From assembly GCA_003339415.1 (NCBI GenBank), contig PDHQ01000193.1:1-64000 (forward strand): a stretch of DNA of 64,000 nt, given 5' to 3'. This DNA is from Ophiocordyceps camponoti-saundersi (nom. inval.) (Eukaryota; Ascomycota; Sordariomycetes; Hypocreales; Ophiocordycipitaceae). Positions 1-10,151 of the stretch are shown in pieces. Each line of letters opens with the position of its first letter. Position 1 is the stretch's first letter. Below the pieces are notes generated by a model. The model made no database searches. It worked only from the letters and a program-made list of their open reading frames with translations, and was not told the DNA's origin. Position numbers and translations under genes: made by a program.

Positions 1-2169
1 TATATAAAATTTAATTAATTATTTTTACCTTATTAAGTTTTTTCGAAATACTCTTTCTTTTCTTATAAGAATAAAAATAACTAATTAACTAACTAACTAT
101 TATTTATACCCTATATTATTCTTCTATAGTAAAGTTTATAAAGTTATAAACTATAGAAAGGGGAACGTATAATAATCTAAGATATAAATACTAGTTAAAA
201 GTACTATTCTTATTATATAAGTAGTATTTATTATATAAATAGCTTAATAATATATTTTATATAATAAAGTAAAAATACTAATATCTAGTATTTTAATTAC
301 GGCTAAACCTTGGAAGGTTAAATACCGGATAATAAGATAAGATAATAAAGATAAGAATAACGAATAAAATTTCTAAGATAAGAAGAACAGTTAGAGACGG
401 TTAAAAATAGAAAGAAATATTAGCTATTATAAATAAAAAATTATCTATTATAACTTATTATTAGTCTAGAAGCTAATAGAACATAATAGAATAGAATAAA
501 GCTATTCTATTCGCTAAGGGATATAGTAGATTTAAAATTAAAGGTTAATTTTAAAGTAAGAATTTAATTTTAAAGTAAAAGAATATAATAAAAGTAAATA
601 GAATAAGATAAAGCTATTTTATTTGCTAGTATATTTATAATATAAAGCTTCTACGGTATTCTATAGCTTTCTAGTTAGCTTATATAATTAGATAGTTTCT
701 TAGAGAAGGAAAACTATAAAAGGAAGGCTTCCTTCCCTCGAAGGGTCTTTCCTTTCCTTCTTCTCTAAGCTTTTAATTTAAACAATTTACACCTTAAAAG
801 CCTACTCTTTATAACCTTCCCCTGCCTTATAAGATATTCCTATTTAGGAAGTTCTTACTTATTTATGCTTCGTGAATTTCCTATTCCGGCTACCTACTGC
901 CCGGTTAAAGTAAGTAAAGCCCCTTACCTTCTTATTACCCCTTTTCTCTCTTTATCTTTAGAAGCTTAGATTAAGGGCTACGGGTAAGATTAGGTAATTA
1001 CGGGTACGATCCGTAACAATTCTACTTCTAAGTAAATTTCTTTATTTCCTAGTAATATTAGAAAATAAGCTACCTTTTTACTTTATATATATAGCTTATA
1101 ATTAACTAATCTACTATCTTTACTATAAGCGAAGTCTTAGTTATATAGCTAATAAGGGAGCTTTATTAGTAAATTTAAAAGCTAAGAATTTAATTTTTTA
1201 GAATTTAAAATATAAATAGGGACTATTTAGCTTAAATATTATAATATTAGAAGTAATTTATTCCTATATCGCTAATATTAAGCTATAAATTATATAATAA
1301 TTTATAAAATATATAAATATAATAAAATAGAAAATAAAAAATAGGGGCTATAGTTTAATTAAATTAATTTCTAAAAAACCTCTCTAAGCTTAAATATAAA
1401 TTTCTTACTTTTATATAATAGCGTCCGCTACCTCCTAATAGCGTATTTCTAAGATATAGCGGAAATTTATTTTCTTTTAGCGCGTAATAAGTTACCCTCT
1501 TTTTTAATAAGTTTATCTTAAACTCCTAAGATATTACGCTAATAAATTAATTATAATTTACTAAATTATATTTATAAAATCGCTTTAGAATACCTAGGAG
1601 TTTTTTTTATTTTTATAACTTTTTTATTTAATAAAGTATCTTTAATAGCTTTTAGGTTTATAATACTTAAAAATCTATTTTATATTATATATAAATTTTA
1701 TTATAAATAAATAATCCTTAAGCTTAATTAGCTTTTAGTCTTAGCTTTAGTAAAGCTTTAAGCTATTATTAAGTAAAATATTATAAAACTTAATAATTAA
1801 TAGTAAGCGAAGATAATAAGCTAGCTAATATCCTCTAATAACTTATTTAATCTAATAAGGATTAATATATTTCTTAGTTAACTTCTTAGTTAAATACTAT
1901 AATAGAAAATTCTTAATAAAAATAAAAACTTAATTATTATTTTTAAAAAATATCGCTTCTTATCCTTTATTATAAAATTACGCTTAACGCTTTTAGGCCC
2001 TTATAATAAGGAGCGCTATATATTTATAAAATTCTCTAAAACCTTAAACGCAGTTTATAATATAAGTATTAAAAGCTTTAAGCTATCTTTTAATATACCC
2101 CTAAAAATATAGCTAATAATTTATTAAAATTTTTATTAAAGCTTTTTTTACTATATTATAATATAAGGT
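1..2169. other. RIP-degraded AT-rich stretch, probable remainder of an old gypsy element
   Basis: This stretch is rich in TpA and almost free of CpA and TpG, the pattern left by RIP. No open frame of useful length survives. Because the integrase of an old minus-strand gypsy element enters from the right (2,170-2,375), this segment should hold the end of that integrase and possibly its downstream LTR. I could not recognise either. A pyrimidine-rich patch lies at about 720-960, and a less mutated patch at about 960-1,015 ends in CCGTAACA, which could be an LTR edge, but I found no matching partner. Confidence 0.5.
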
Positions 2170-2375
2170 ATTATAAGTAAATTTTACTAATAATAACTTA
2201 TTTATTTAGTTAAACTATACTTTTTTATAGAAAGTTTATAAATATTATTTAATTATCTAATTAACTTACTTAGTTTAATTATTAATTTAAAAATAAAAAG
2301 CTATATTAAGGCGTTATTTATATTAAAGTAAGTAGTAAAACGAAGCTTAAAATATCCCGTAAATAAGCTCCCTTA
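2170..2375 (-). pseudogene. Old gypsy element: integrase core, distal half (RIP-degraded)
   Basis: On the minus strand, a frame beginning G-S-L-F-T-G and running about 65 codons has the spacing of the gypsy integrase core after the S-D-R-G motif. It is broken by several TAA/TAG codons. It is the continuation of the frame ending at 8,579: removing the insertion 2,376-8,574 and one copy of the 5-bp duplication joins I-I-S-D-(stop)-G-S-L-F-T in one frame, the stop standing where the family has Arg or Gln. This shows the old element was split by a later insertion. It is dead: both RIP and the insertion destroy it. Confidence 0.7.
2371..2375. repeat. Target site duplication CCTTA, left copy
   Basis: CCTTA directly precedes the left LTR and recurs directly after the right LTR (8,575-8,579). 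This five-base duplication is the size expected for a Ty3/gypsy integrase and fixes both ends of the inserted element. Confidence 0.85.
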
Positions 2376-2834
2376 TATTACGCGCTAGTAATTATACGGA
2401 TTTCCTTTAAATATTTTACGGTAATTTCCGAGGATTTCTAATAGATTTCCTCTAGATATTTTACGGTAATTTCTAAGGATTTCCGATAGATTTCCTTTAG
2501 ATATTTTACGATAATTTCCGAGGATTTCCGACAGATTTCCTCTAGATATTTTACGGTAATTTCCGAGGATTTCTAACTATAATTATATAACTTTAGAAAC
2601 CTTATCGTAAAATCCTTAGGAAAACTTTAAGGGGAAATTACCTAAAAATAAAGTTAACCTTTTATTAGGATTTCCCCTTACTCTCTCCTATCTTTACTAG
2701 TATATACTTTTATATATTTTACTAAGATTTCGCTTATAGGAGTTTCCCTCTTTTCTTTCCCTTCTCCTTAGCTTAGAATCTTTATTTATAATACTAATAT
2801 TATTATTTAGTTAATATATTTTATAGCTATAATA
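2376..2834 (+). repeat. Family A LTR, left, copy 1 (459 bp)
   Basis: Starts TATTACGCG and ends TATAATA, the RIP forms of an inverted TG...CA terminus. It is 134 bp longer than the 325-bp LTRs of copy 2 because a 45-bp unit containing TTACGGTAATTTCCGAGG is repeated three more times at about 2,400-2,575. The segment AGCTTAGAAT near 2,772 is complementary to the primer-binding region just inside the element. Confidence 0.9.
2395..2575 (+). repeat. 45-bp tandem repeats inside the LTR
   Basis: About four units, each holding GATTTCCT, TATTTTACGGTAATTTCCG and an adjoining GGATTTC, spaced 45 bp apart. The units differ mainly by C/T changes, as expected from RIP. The mirrored set is in the inverted right LTR (about 8,380-8,555). 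Copy 2 has a single unit. Confidence 0.85.
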
Positions 2835-2835
2835 T

Positions 2836-2847
2836 TATTCTAAGCTT
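2836..2847 (+). other. Putative self-priming primer-binding site
   Basis: Two bases after the LTR lies ATTCTAAGCT, the exact complement of AGCTTAGAAT within the same LTR about 60-70 bp before its end. Copy 2 has the identical arrangement at 24,349-24,358. In Tf1/sushi-type elements the 5' end of the transcript folds back to prime minus-strand synthesis, and the geometry here fits that. I infer the mechanism; only the complementarity is seen. Confidence 0.5.
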
Positions 2848-2959
2848 AAATTTACTAGTAAGCGATTAAGAAACCTATACCTAGCTTTTATATCCCCGTA
2901 TAGGATAGAAAAGAACTTATATATAATTAAAACCTAAACTATAACTAGCTTTAAGATAT

Positions 2960-5900
2960 ATATCTAAAGCCCCTAATTAGACTTTTAGGCGATTAAGGAG
3001 ACTCGCCTTAGAGACGCCTAACCTTATAGTAGAATAGGGTATTAGCGAAAACTAGACTATAATAATAGCTACCTCTTCCTAGAGTATTACTAGTATAACT
3101 ATACCGTAAGAGTAGCGTGCGGAGATAGCGTAATTATAAGCGTAAGTTATAAAACTTTAAGGTTAGTTAACTTAGAAAGACTAAGACCCGAATATAGAAA
3201 GGACTTATCGAGAAATATTAACTACGTTTAGTATAAATAAAGAGATATTTATCCTAACTAGAAAGGCTACTTAGGATACCTTTACGCTAGTAGCCCCGGT
3301 AAGATAGCTAAACCCCTCCTATTCTAATTCTACGAAAGTTCGCTATAAGAAAGTAAGTAAGTTTTCGGGAAAAAAGGAGGATTTTAGTGCCTTCCTTATA
3401 AACCTAAAAGATAAGATAAGGTTTAATAAGATAACTTTTTAAGATAAGTAAAACCGGATAAGTATATTATTCCGCGTATTAGAAGGGAAAGCCCGCAGAC
3501 TCTTAGAAACCTAATATAACTTAGAGGAACGCCCCTTTTCTAAATTAGCTAAGATAGTCTAATACTTAAAGTTAGCTTATAGAAATCCTAATAAATTTAC
3601 TAAGGCTACGGACTAACTTCGTAAACTAAACTTTTTATTAATAGGTAAGTAGGAAATTTAGGAGTTTTTTATAGAGTTCGACTACCTCGTAGCTAAAACC
3701 TAAGTTCCCCTAGCTTAGATTAAGTATACGCTTTAAGATTATCTGCCCGCCGATCTTAACCTAAGCTTTCTTACGAAGGCTAAAGATTTATATATAATAT
3801 ATAAGGAATTCTATAAGTACGTAAAAAACGCTATATTTTGCCGAAAGAAAGAGTTAACCTATCGGGAGTTTTCCTATAAAAGCTAGGCAGGTAAGAGGGT
3901 TACCTTAGAAGAGTAGAAGAAGATTATAACTATAACCTCTTACTAGAAGGGCTAGGCCCTTAGTAAGAGCGAGAAGAAAGTTTACTAAGAAAACGGCACC
4001 TATTTTATCTATAGAAAGAAAGGCTATATAGCTAAGGACTGCCTTAACTAATAGAAGATAAGGAGAGTCCGTAAAGTTTAGACGCCTTTACCTAACTCTA
4101 TTTAGTCGGATAACTCTAATTCGGGAAAAAAGTAAGACTATTATAAGGCTCCTTAATAATCCTAAAAGTATCGCGCGTAGAACGGAAAGTAGGAGAGTTA
4201 TTTATTATTAATAGTTAAGTTTAAATTAATAGTATAGCTTTTCGTACTTTTACCCTATATAATATTAGAATAGACGCCTATCTCCTAGTTAATCGTTATT
4301 TCGCGAAGTAAGTAATAAAGCGCTTAGGCGCTAAGCTTATCCCCGTTTATCTTATCCCCCTCGTTAATTTCTAAGGCCGATAAGCTAGCTTAGTTTATAA
4401 ACACCTAATTATTACCCTAATAATCGATAAACGGTATTTTCTATAAGAAATCTGCTAAGTAACTAACTACGCTTAAGATCTCTTTATCGGCTTATTTTAG
4501 ATAGCGGAGAAGAGGTTATTACTTAACTACGCGGCCTAGAAACTAATTTAGCTAGATAATTTACCCGCCCTTACTAAGTACTCGCCCTTAATCTTATTAC
4601 CTAAGAAGCCCTTTTTTAACGGAAATCTAAACTTAGCTATCTAAGTAAATATTAAGCGCCGGAACCGCTTTCTTAGTTAGGATAAGCGTAAGTATCGGAT
4701 CCTCTAACGCTTATAAAGAAAGAAGGACTTCGTATAGCTTACGAAGGAAAAGAAGCTAGCTTAAACCCTAACTAAGGATAATTAGGATACTAATAATATA
4801 AATAAAAATATTTTAAAAAAGTAACTTATCCGCTAAGTTTAATAAAACTCTCGCTATATATAATAGGAAAAAATAGCCCTATTAATACCTTAAATACTTA
4901 TAAAGTTAGAAAATAATAATAATAACCTAACTATAATTATAAAGCTAAGCCTAGCTAGCTATACGTATATAGGATAGGAAATCCCGTTCCCTTAAGGTAA
5001 AAAACCTAAGTATATTACTTACGTACGTAGTATAATTCCTTTAGCTTTTACGCACCTTAAAGGATTTTTTAATAAGAAAGAAGCTTATATTTTAGCTTAT
5101 CTTTAGCTTAGCTATAATATAACCCTAAAACTTAAGAAGCCCCTAAACCTAATAAGACCCTTTTCTTATAAGATACTAGTAAAATACTTACTCTTAAAAA
5201 AGGAGACCGTTAACTACTTACTTAAGATTAGTTTTATTAAGCTAGATATTAGCCCTTACGCTACCTTTATTCTTTTCGCCCTAAAGCTATACTTAATAGC
5301 CTAACGCTTTTATATTAACTACTAATAGATAAATAATTACTTAAAGAGTTAGATCTCGCCCGCTCCTTTCTTAGAAAGTACTATATTTAGCTACCGGAAG
5401 GCGAAACGGTTTTCGAAAATCGATATTATTTAAATATTTTACTATCTCTAGCTTAACCTTAACTTTAAGTACTTTACGGCTTTCCGTATAAAGTTTAGTA
5501 TATTTTATTAGCTTATTTTTCTATTCGGCCTTAAGGTAAAACTTATATAATTTTAGAATTTTATTAACGCTTAATTTTACGATCTCCTTAACCGCTACGT
5601 AAGTATATACGCTAATAATATATTAATTTACTTAAATAGCGAAGAAAAGGAATATTAAGAGGAGTATTAAAAAGTAATTTAGCGCTTATATTAAGCGAAC
5701 TTATAAAGGGATATCTAAAAATTAAGGTTTAATATTATTAAAGTTAACTACCTTAATATAATATTATACGTAGGCTAAGGAATAAGCGTAAACCCCCGTA
5801 AGGTATAAGCGATCTAAAACTAAAAATTTAAAAATCTTTAAAACCGTAAAGCTATTTATTCGTTTATAAGATTATATAACTTTATTTAGATCTTTTACTA

Positions 5901-8100
5901 CTATGCTAATATTACCGCGGAACCCCTAAACTATCTCTTAAAAAAGGATATTATTTTCGAGCTTAGACCGGAATAAAAGGAGGCTTTTAATAAGATAAAG
6001 AAACTAGCTATATAAGCCCCGGTGCTTACTTTCTTCTATCCTAAACTCCTAACTTAGCTTAAAACTAACGCCTCTCGAAACGCTACTATTAGTATACTTT
6101 AATAATAATAAGATAACTAGGCGTAGAAGCTAATAAGCTTCTTTTTAAAAATAATAAACTTAGCTAAACGTGCGTACCCGATTTAAGATTATAAATTTCT
6201 CGCTATTATATAAAGCTTCAAGTATTTTTACTTAGAATTACTTAGTTAGAAGTTTAATATAATTACGAACTATAAGGCCTTAGTTTACTTTACGATAAAA
6301 AGATTACTTTTTATCCGCTAAGTCCGATAATCTAATTTCTTTACCTAATTCGATATCCGTTTCTTATATTAACTTAGCTAGTTAAATATAGCTACTAATA
6401 TCTTCTCGCGTAAGATAGCTAAGCTTCTAATTATAAAAGCTTATAAGAAAAAGGAAAAAACGCTTATAATAATTTCTCCGGAAAGCCTTAGATTCGAAAT
6501 CTTAACCCCGACCTTTATAATTACCTTAGTCCGCTTTAGAGAAAACTTTACCCTATTAGGAGTAAAGTTAGTATAACTAATCTAAGAGGAGAACGTAAGC
6601 TAAGATCTCGGATTCTACGGTAACCTCCTAATTATTCCCGAATAAGATAATTAGAAGCGGCTTTTCCTTTATATTACCTTAATTCGGAATATATATAAGC
6701 TAGCTATTTTCGCTTATAATAGCTAGAATAAGATTACCTAAATATTTTAGTAAGATTATTATTAGCTTAGAATAAAGTAAGATATTTATTAATATATTCG
6801 TAACTATTATAAGTATTAGAGGAATAAGACCTTAAGGGATAAGATTTTAGGTTTACTATACCCTTTACCTATTTTAATTTCCGTATAAGAGTATATAGCT
6901 TACGATAAGAAAGCTATATTAAAAGACCGCTTTAAGTATAACTATATCTAAATTTTTATTTATAAGCTAAGTTAGATTATCGCTACGTTACTAAATAAGA
7001 AGAATAATATAGTAGAGGTGCTTGCTAGACGCTACTTCCGATACCTTTATCGTCTCTTTAGTATATCGGATATATAAATTACCGATAACGCCGGCCTATT
7101 TATCTTAGGATTTCTTAGTAAAATTAATCGGTTAACTAGTATTAAGTATCGCTATAATAATACCCTATATTTATAAATATAAGAAAGCGTAGAGGTAACT
7201 AACTAATACTTAAACTAGAGGCTACGGTTCTATGCGAATAAATATTAGGACGATTAGAGTGCTTTTTTTCCCGCGCTAAACTTCGTATATAACTCCTTAT
7301 AGCACGCTTCGATCGGTATAGTACCGCTTATAGTCGCCCTTAGTAAGGATATACGGAACCCCCTCTTAGTAACTAGTCCCCCGGATCCCTCGACTACCTT
7401 AAGCCCGATTACTATAGCTTATAAACTCGTCGCCCGCGCGTAAGAAATATAATAATAAGCTTAAGCCGCTACCGAGAAAGCTTACCGTAAGTAGGAAACG
7501 TAGGCAAATAGGAAGCGTCGCCCGGTAGACTTTATAATTAGTAATAAGGTATTCCTTAGTTATAAGGGCTTCTTTATAACTATACTTATAATACGCTTAA
7601 ACGCCTAATAGTTAGGACTTTTTACGGTTATTAAGGAACGAGGCTATAGCTACGTCCTCGACCTACTAAATAGCTATTAGATAACGAACTTATTCTATAC
7701 TAACCGCTTTCGGAAAGCCGCTATAGATCCGCTACTAAGGTAAGAGATATCTCCCGCTAAGCTAGAAGATATCGATAATATACTAAAATAGGAGGTTAAG
7801 CAGATCTTCTAATCTTAGGTTACCGGATAGCGTTATCGGTTAGAATATTAAGTCTACTAATATAATTATAATCCGGATAAGATATAGTACCCGGCTAGGA
7901 ATTTCCGTTATACGCTTATAGCCCTTAAGGAATTCTATAACCGTTTCCTAGATACTGCTAGTCCGCCTATTAATCTCTAGCACTAAGTTAAAGCCGCCGC
8001 CGCGGATCGTAAGTATTAGGATAACGACTAGGATAATACGGCTATTTCCCCGGGCACCTAGCTGCGTAGTCGCCGTTACTAGTCTTAATAAGCATATTAA
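2960..8100 (+). pseudogene. Family A copy 1 gag-pol (RIP-degraded)
   Basis: Plus-strand frames with frequent TAA/TAG stops. A nucleocapsid-like CCHC knuckle is at 4,001-4,042 with two Cys and the His changed to Tyr and the last Cys kept. The reverse transcriptase active site reads Y-A-N-N-I-L-I-Y at 5,608-5,631, so both catalytic Asp are now Asn. RNase H follows at about 6,050-6,450 and integrase at about 6,600-7,700. A chromodomain-like block at about 7,820-7,970 holds Y-N-P-D and A-R-N-F-R-Y, with a Trp codon now a stop. This order defines a Ty3/gypsy chromovirus. The gene cannot produce protein. Confidence 0.85.
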
Positions 8101-8116
8101 AACCTTCGTTAAGAGG

Positions 8117-8574
8117 TAAACGGCCGTGAAATATATTAACTAAATAATAGTATTAGCATTATAAATAAAGATTCTAAGCTAAGGAGAAGGGAAAGAAAAA
8201 AGGGAAACTCCTATAGGCGAAATCTTAGTAAAATATATAAAGGCACGTGCTAGTAGAGATAGGAGAGAGTAAGGGGAAATCCTAATAAAAGGTCGACTCT
8301 ATTTCCGGGTAATTTCCCCTTAAGGTTTTCCTAAAGATTTTACGATAAGGTTTCTAAGGTTACGTAACTATAGTCGGAAATCCTCGGAAATTACCGTAAA
8401 ATATCTAAAGGAAATCCGTTAGAAATCCTCGGAAATTACCGTAAAATATTTAAAGGAAATCTATCGAAAATCCTCGGAAATTACCGTAAAATATCTAAAA
8501 GAAATCCGTTAGAAATCCTCGGAAATTACCGTAAAATATTTAGAGGAAATCTATATAATTACTAGTGCGTAATA
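8117..8574 (-). repeat. Family A LTR, right, copy 1, in inverted orientation (458 bp)
   Basis: This is the reverse complement of the left LTR: it starts near ACGGCCGTGAAAT and ends GTGCGTAATA. Its length differs by one base from the left LTR and it carries the same four-unit 45-bp array. It begins immediately after the polypurine stretch of the interior (about 8,104-8,116), exactly where a direct LTR should begin in copy 2. The junction base or two are ambiguous. Confidence 0.9.
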
Positions 8575-8579
8575 CCTTA
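8575..8579. repeat. Target site duplication CCTTA, right copy
   Basis: Matches 2,371-2,375 and closes the nested insertion. Confidence 0.85.
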
Positions 8580-9353
8580 ATCGCTAATAATCTTAATAAT
8601 CTTATTAAGTATTCTATAATATTTAAATATTTCTCTTAAAAATATATTTACTAAGCTATTATTAGTAATATATAATAATATTAAAATATAGCGTATATAT
8701 TAAGTTAATTAGTTTACTATAATTAGGATATTAAAGTAAGACTTTTTTTTATATTAAACTAGCGGAAAATTTATAATAAAGTTTATTAAAATCTCTTACT
8801 ATAAGTAGCTTAGCGCTAATAATAGCGCTAATAGCCCTTATAGCTTATAATACCTTAGCTTTATAAGCTAATATTTATAGTAAATAAAGATATAATAATA
8901 TATATTTTAATATAATCTAAGCTAATAATATTATACTTAAATTTACTTATAAGTTTTAATTCCGCCTTAATAGCTAATAACTTTATTATTATAAAATAAT
9001 ATTAAGATTTTATTTCTTAAGTTTATAAATATAAAGATTTTTCCGCGGTAATATAATAGCTTTTTATTATTAATACTTTAAACCCCTAATAAAAGTTCCC
9101 TAGCGGTAATATTAGAGATATAAGTAATTTATTATTATTAAGTAATAAAGGCGTCCCTTTACTATACCGCTAGAAAAGTATTTTATAATAACTCTTATAA
9201 TGCTAATACTATTATAGCGGTGCCCTCCTCCTAAAACGTTATCCTTAACGTTCTTAAGATTCGTATAATATACTTAAGATAGTTAAGCTTAGCTTTTCTA
9301 TTAGCGATAAGGATAGCTAGGTGCGACCCGGTCTAGTCGCGTAATTCGATAGC
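8580..9353 (-). pseudogene. Old gypsy element: integrase N-terminal half (RIP-degraded)
   Basis: On the minus strand the segment adjoining the insertion (about 8,660 down to 8,580) reads L-R-E-I-F-K-Y-Y-R followed, a few residues on, by I-I-S-D, the familiar gypsy integrase core block around S-D-R-G. Upstream on that strand, between this block and the RNase H tail at 9,354-9,881, the integrase zinc-binding head should lie, but RIP has obscured it. Frame, order and strand fit one gypsy pol reading right to left. Confidence 0.6.
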
Positions 9354-9545
9354 CTATCTAGAGTATATACGGTCCCTACCCGCAGATTTATAGGGAAATA
9401 GCCGATTAATCTTTTCGAGGGCGACGGGGATAGCCGGTCGCGAACCGGTCTGCTCGCTAAATCCGACAGCCTGTCTTAAACACACACGGTCCCCATCCGC
9501 AGGTTCACAGGGAAACAGCCGGGAAAACTTTTCGAGGAACGATGG
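9305..9545 (-). repeat. 117-bp tandem repeat in gypsy pol spacer, one copy RIPped and one not
   Basis: Two adjacent copies of a 117-bp (39-codon) unit lie between the RNase H and integrase regions; a third is partial. The copy at about 9,305-9,421 is mutated to TpA, while the copy at 9,422-9,540 keeps its CpA sites. For example ACACACACGG in the right copy corresponds to GTATATACGG in the left. The unit encodes a proline- and arginine-containing spacer with a recurring R-L-F-P motif. Confidence 0.8.
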
Positions 9546-9881
9546 AACGCACGGGTCTCGCAGCCCGGCTGTTCCCATCGGTTTCTCGTGGTCCGGCCGT
9601 CTTGATAATCCATCCGCTGGATTCTTCAAGCCCGGTCGGTAAACAATCTCAAAGTCAAAACTGCACAATTGATCTAGTGCGTTCACCTGTCGATTCGTCA
9701 GCTTAGGCTTGGACAGGAAGTACTTATGGTTCAGATGGTCCGTCTGAACAGTGATCTTCTGCTCCGTATACGCAAGATAGTGACGCCATTGGCGAAATGC
9801 TTCTGTGATAGCCAGTAATTCACAGTCAGGGATTGCGTATCGTGTTTCTGAGTCCAAGCGGAAGTCACAGAGTGGAATCAA
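9354..9881 (-). pseudogene. Old gypsy element: RNase H C-terminal part, not RIPped
   Basis: An open minus-strand frame of 175 codons with the gypsy RNase H signature. It contains A-I-P-D-C-E-L-L-A-I, then W-R-H-Y-L, a T-D-H-L-N-H-K-Y-F block and finally Y-R-P-G-L-K-N-P-A-D-G-L-S-R-R, the hallmark of the RNase H end and the start of the connection to integrase. The reverse transcriptase that should precede it is missing: at 9,881 the sequence switches to an unrelated plus-strand BTB fragment. It is therefore a 5'-truncated element tail. It keeps normal base composition up to about 9,440, where the RIPped block begins. Confidence 0.85.
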
Positions 9882-9887
9882 TATACT

Positions 9888-10050
9888 AAGCGATTCCTTG
9901 TGTCAAGTGAAGTACTACGGCTTGCTTCGCGGTACTTCAACTCACTGTTTAGCTCCTCATTCATGGAAGGCCAAGCGGTTATGAGCGGAGAATGTCCCGA
10001 CATAAGGCTCGAGGATGACGATCCTGATGCCCTGGAAATAATTTTTTTTC
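9888..10050 (+). pseudogene. BTB/POZ domain fragment
   Basis: The plus-strand frame reads R-F-L-V-S-S-E-V-L-R-L-A-S and, further on, S-S-S-F-M-E-G-Q, C-P-D-I and E-D-D-D-P-D-A-L-E-I-I-F. These are the core blocks of fungal BTB/POZ proteins, a protein-interaction fold often linked to cullin ubiquitin ligases. Only about 50 residues remain. The left side is cut by the gypsy relic at 9,881 and the right side runs into transposon-like sequence after an A/T run near 10,040. No start codon, upstream half or remaining exons are visible, so this is a broken gene piece. Confidence 0.75.
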
Positions 10051-10151
10051 AATCTTGCACTGAGTCCCTGCACCTAGATCCCGGCCACCCCCGCATATCG
10101 GACACCTAAAAAAATCTTGTCCGGTTTGACGACCAGCAATTCAATCGCGAT
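10051..10151. other. Junction between BTB fragment and transposase relic
   Basis: This holds the 3' flank of the transposase gene and perhaps a terminal repeat. The segment AGTCCCTGC at about 10,064 has a weak inverted counterpart GCAGGGACG near 11,161, but eight or nine matching bases are not enough to call a terminal inverted repeat. Confidence 0.25.

Larger units (their letters stand above)
2376..8574 (+). mobile_element. Ty3/gypsy chromovirus, family A copy 1, with an inverted downstream LTR
   Basis: A 6.2-kb element bounded by CCTTA duplications. Its 5,282-bp interior reads gag, protease, reverse transcriptase, RNase H, integrase and chromodomain on the plus strand and matches copy 2 (24,022-29,951) along its length. 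Both LTRs begin or end with TATTACG/CGTAATA, the RIP-mutated form of TG...CA. The left LTR is in the normal orientation. The right one is its reverse complement and sits directly after the polypurine tract. Both LTRs carry the same 45-bp repeat expansion, so they belong together. The element is inactivated by RIP and is nested in an older gypsy integrase gene. Confidence 0.9.

Noticed and set aside
2376..8574. DIRS-type or DNA transposon because of the inverted terminal repeats
   Set aside because: The interior is the same integrase-bearing Ty3/gypsy gag-pol as copy 2, which has direct LTRs, and the outer duplication is the 5 bp of a gypsy integrase.
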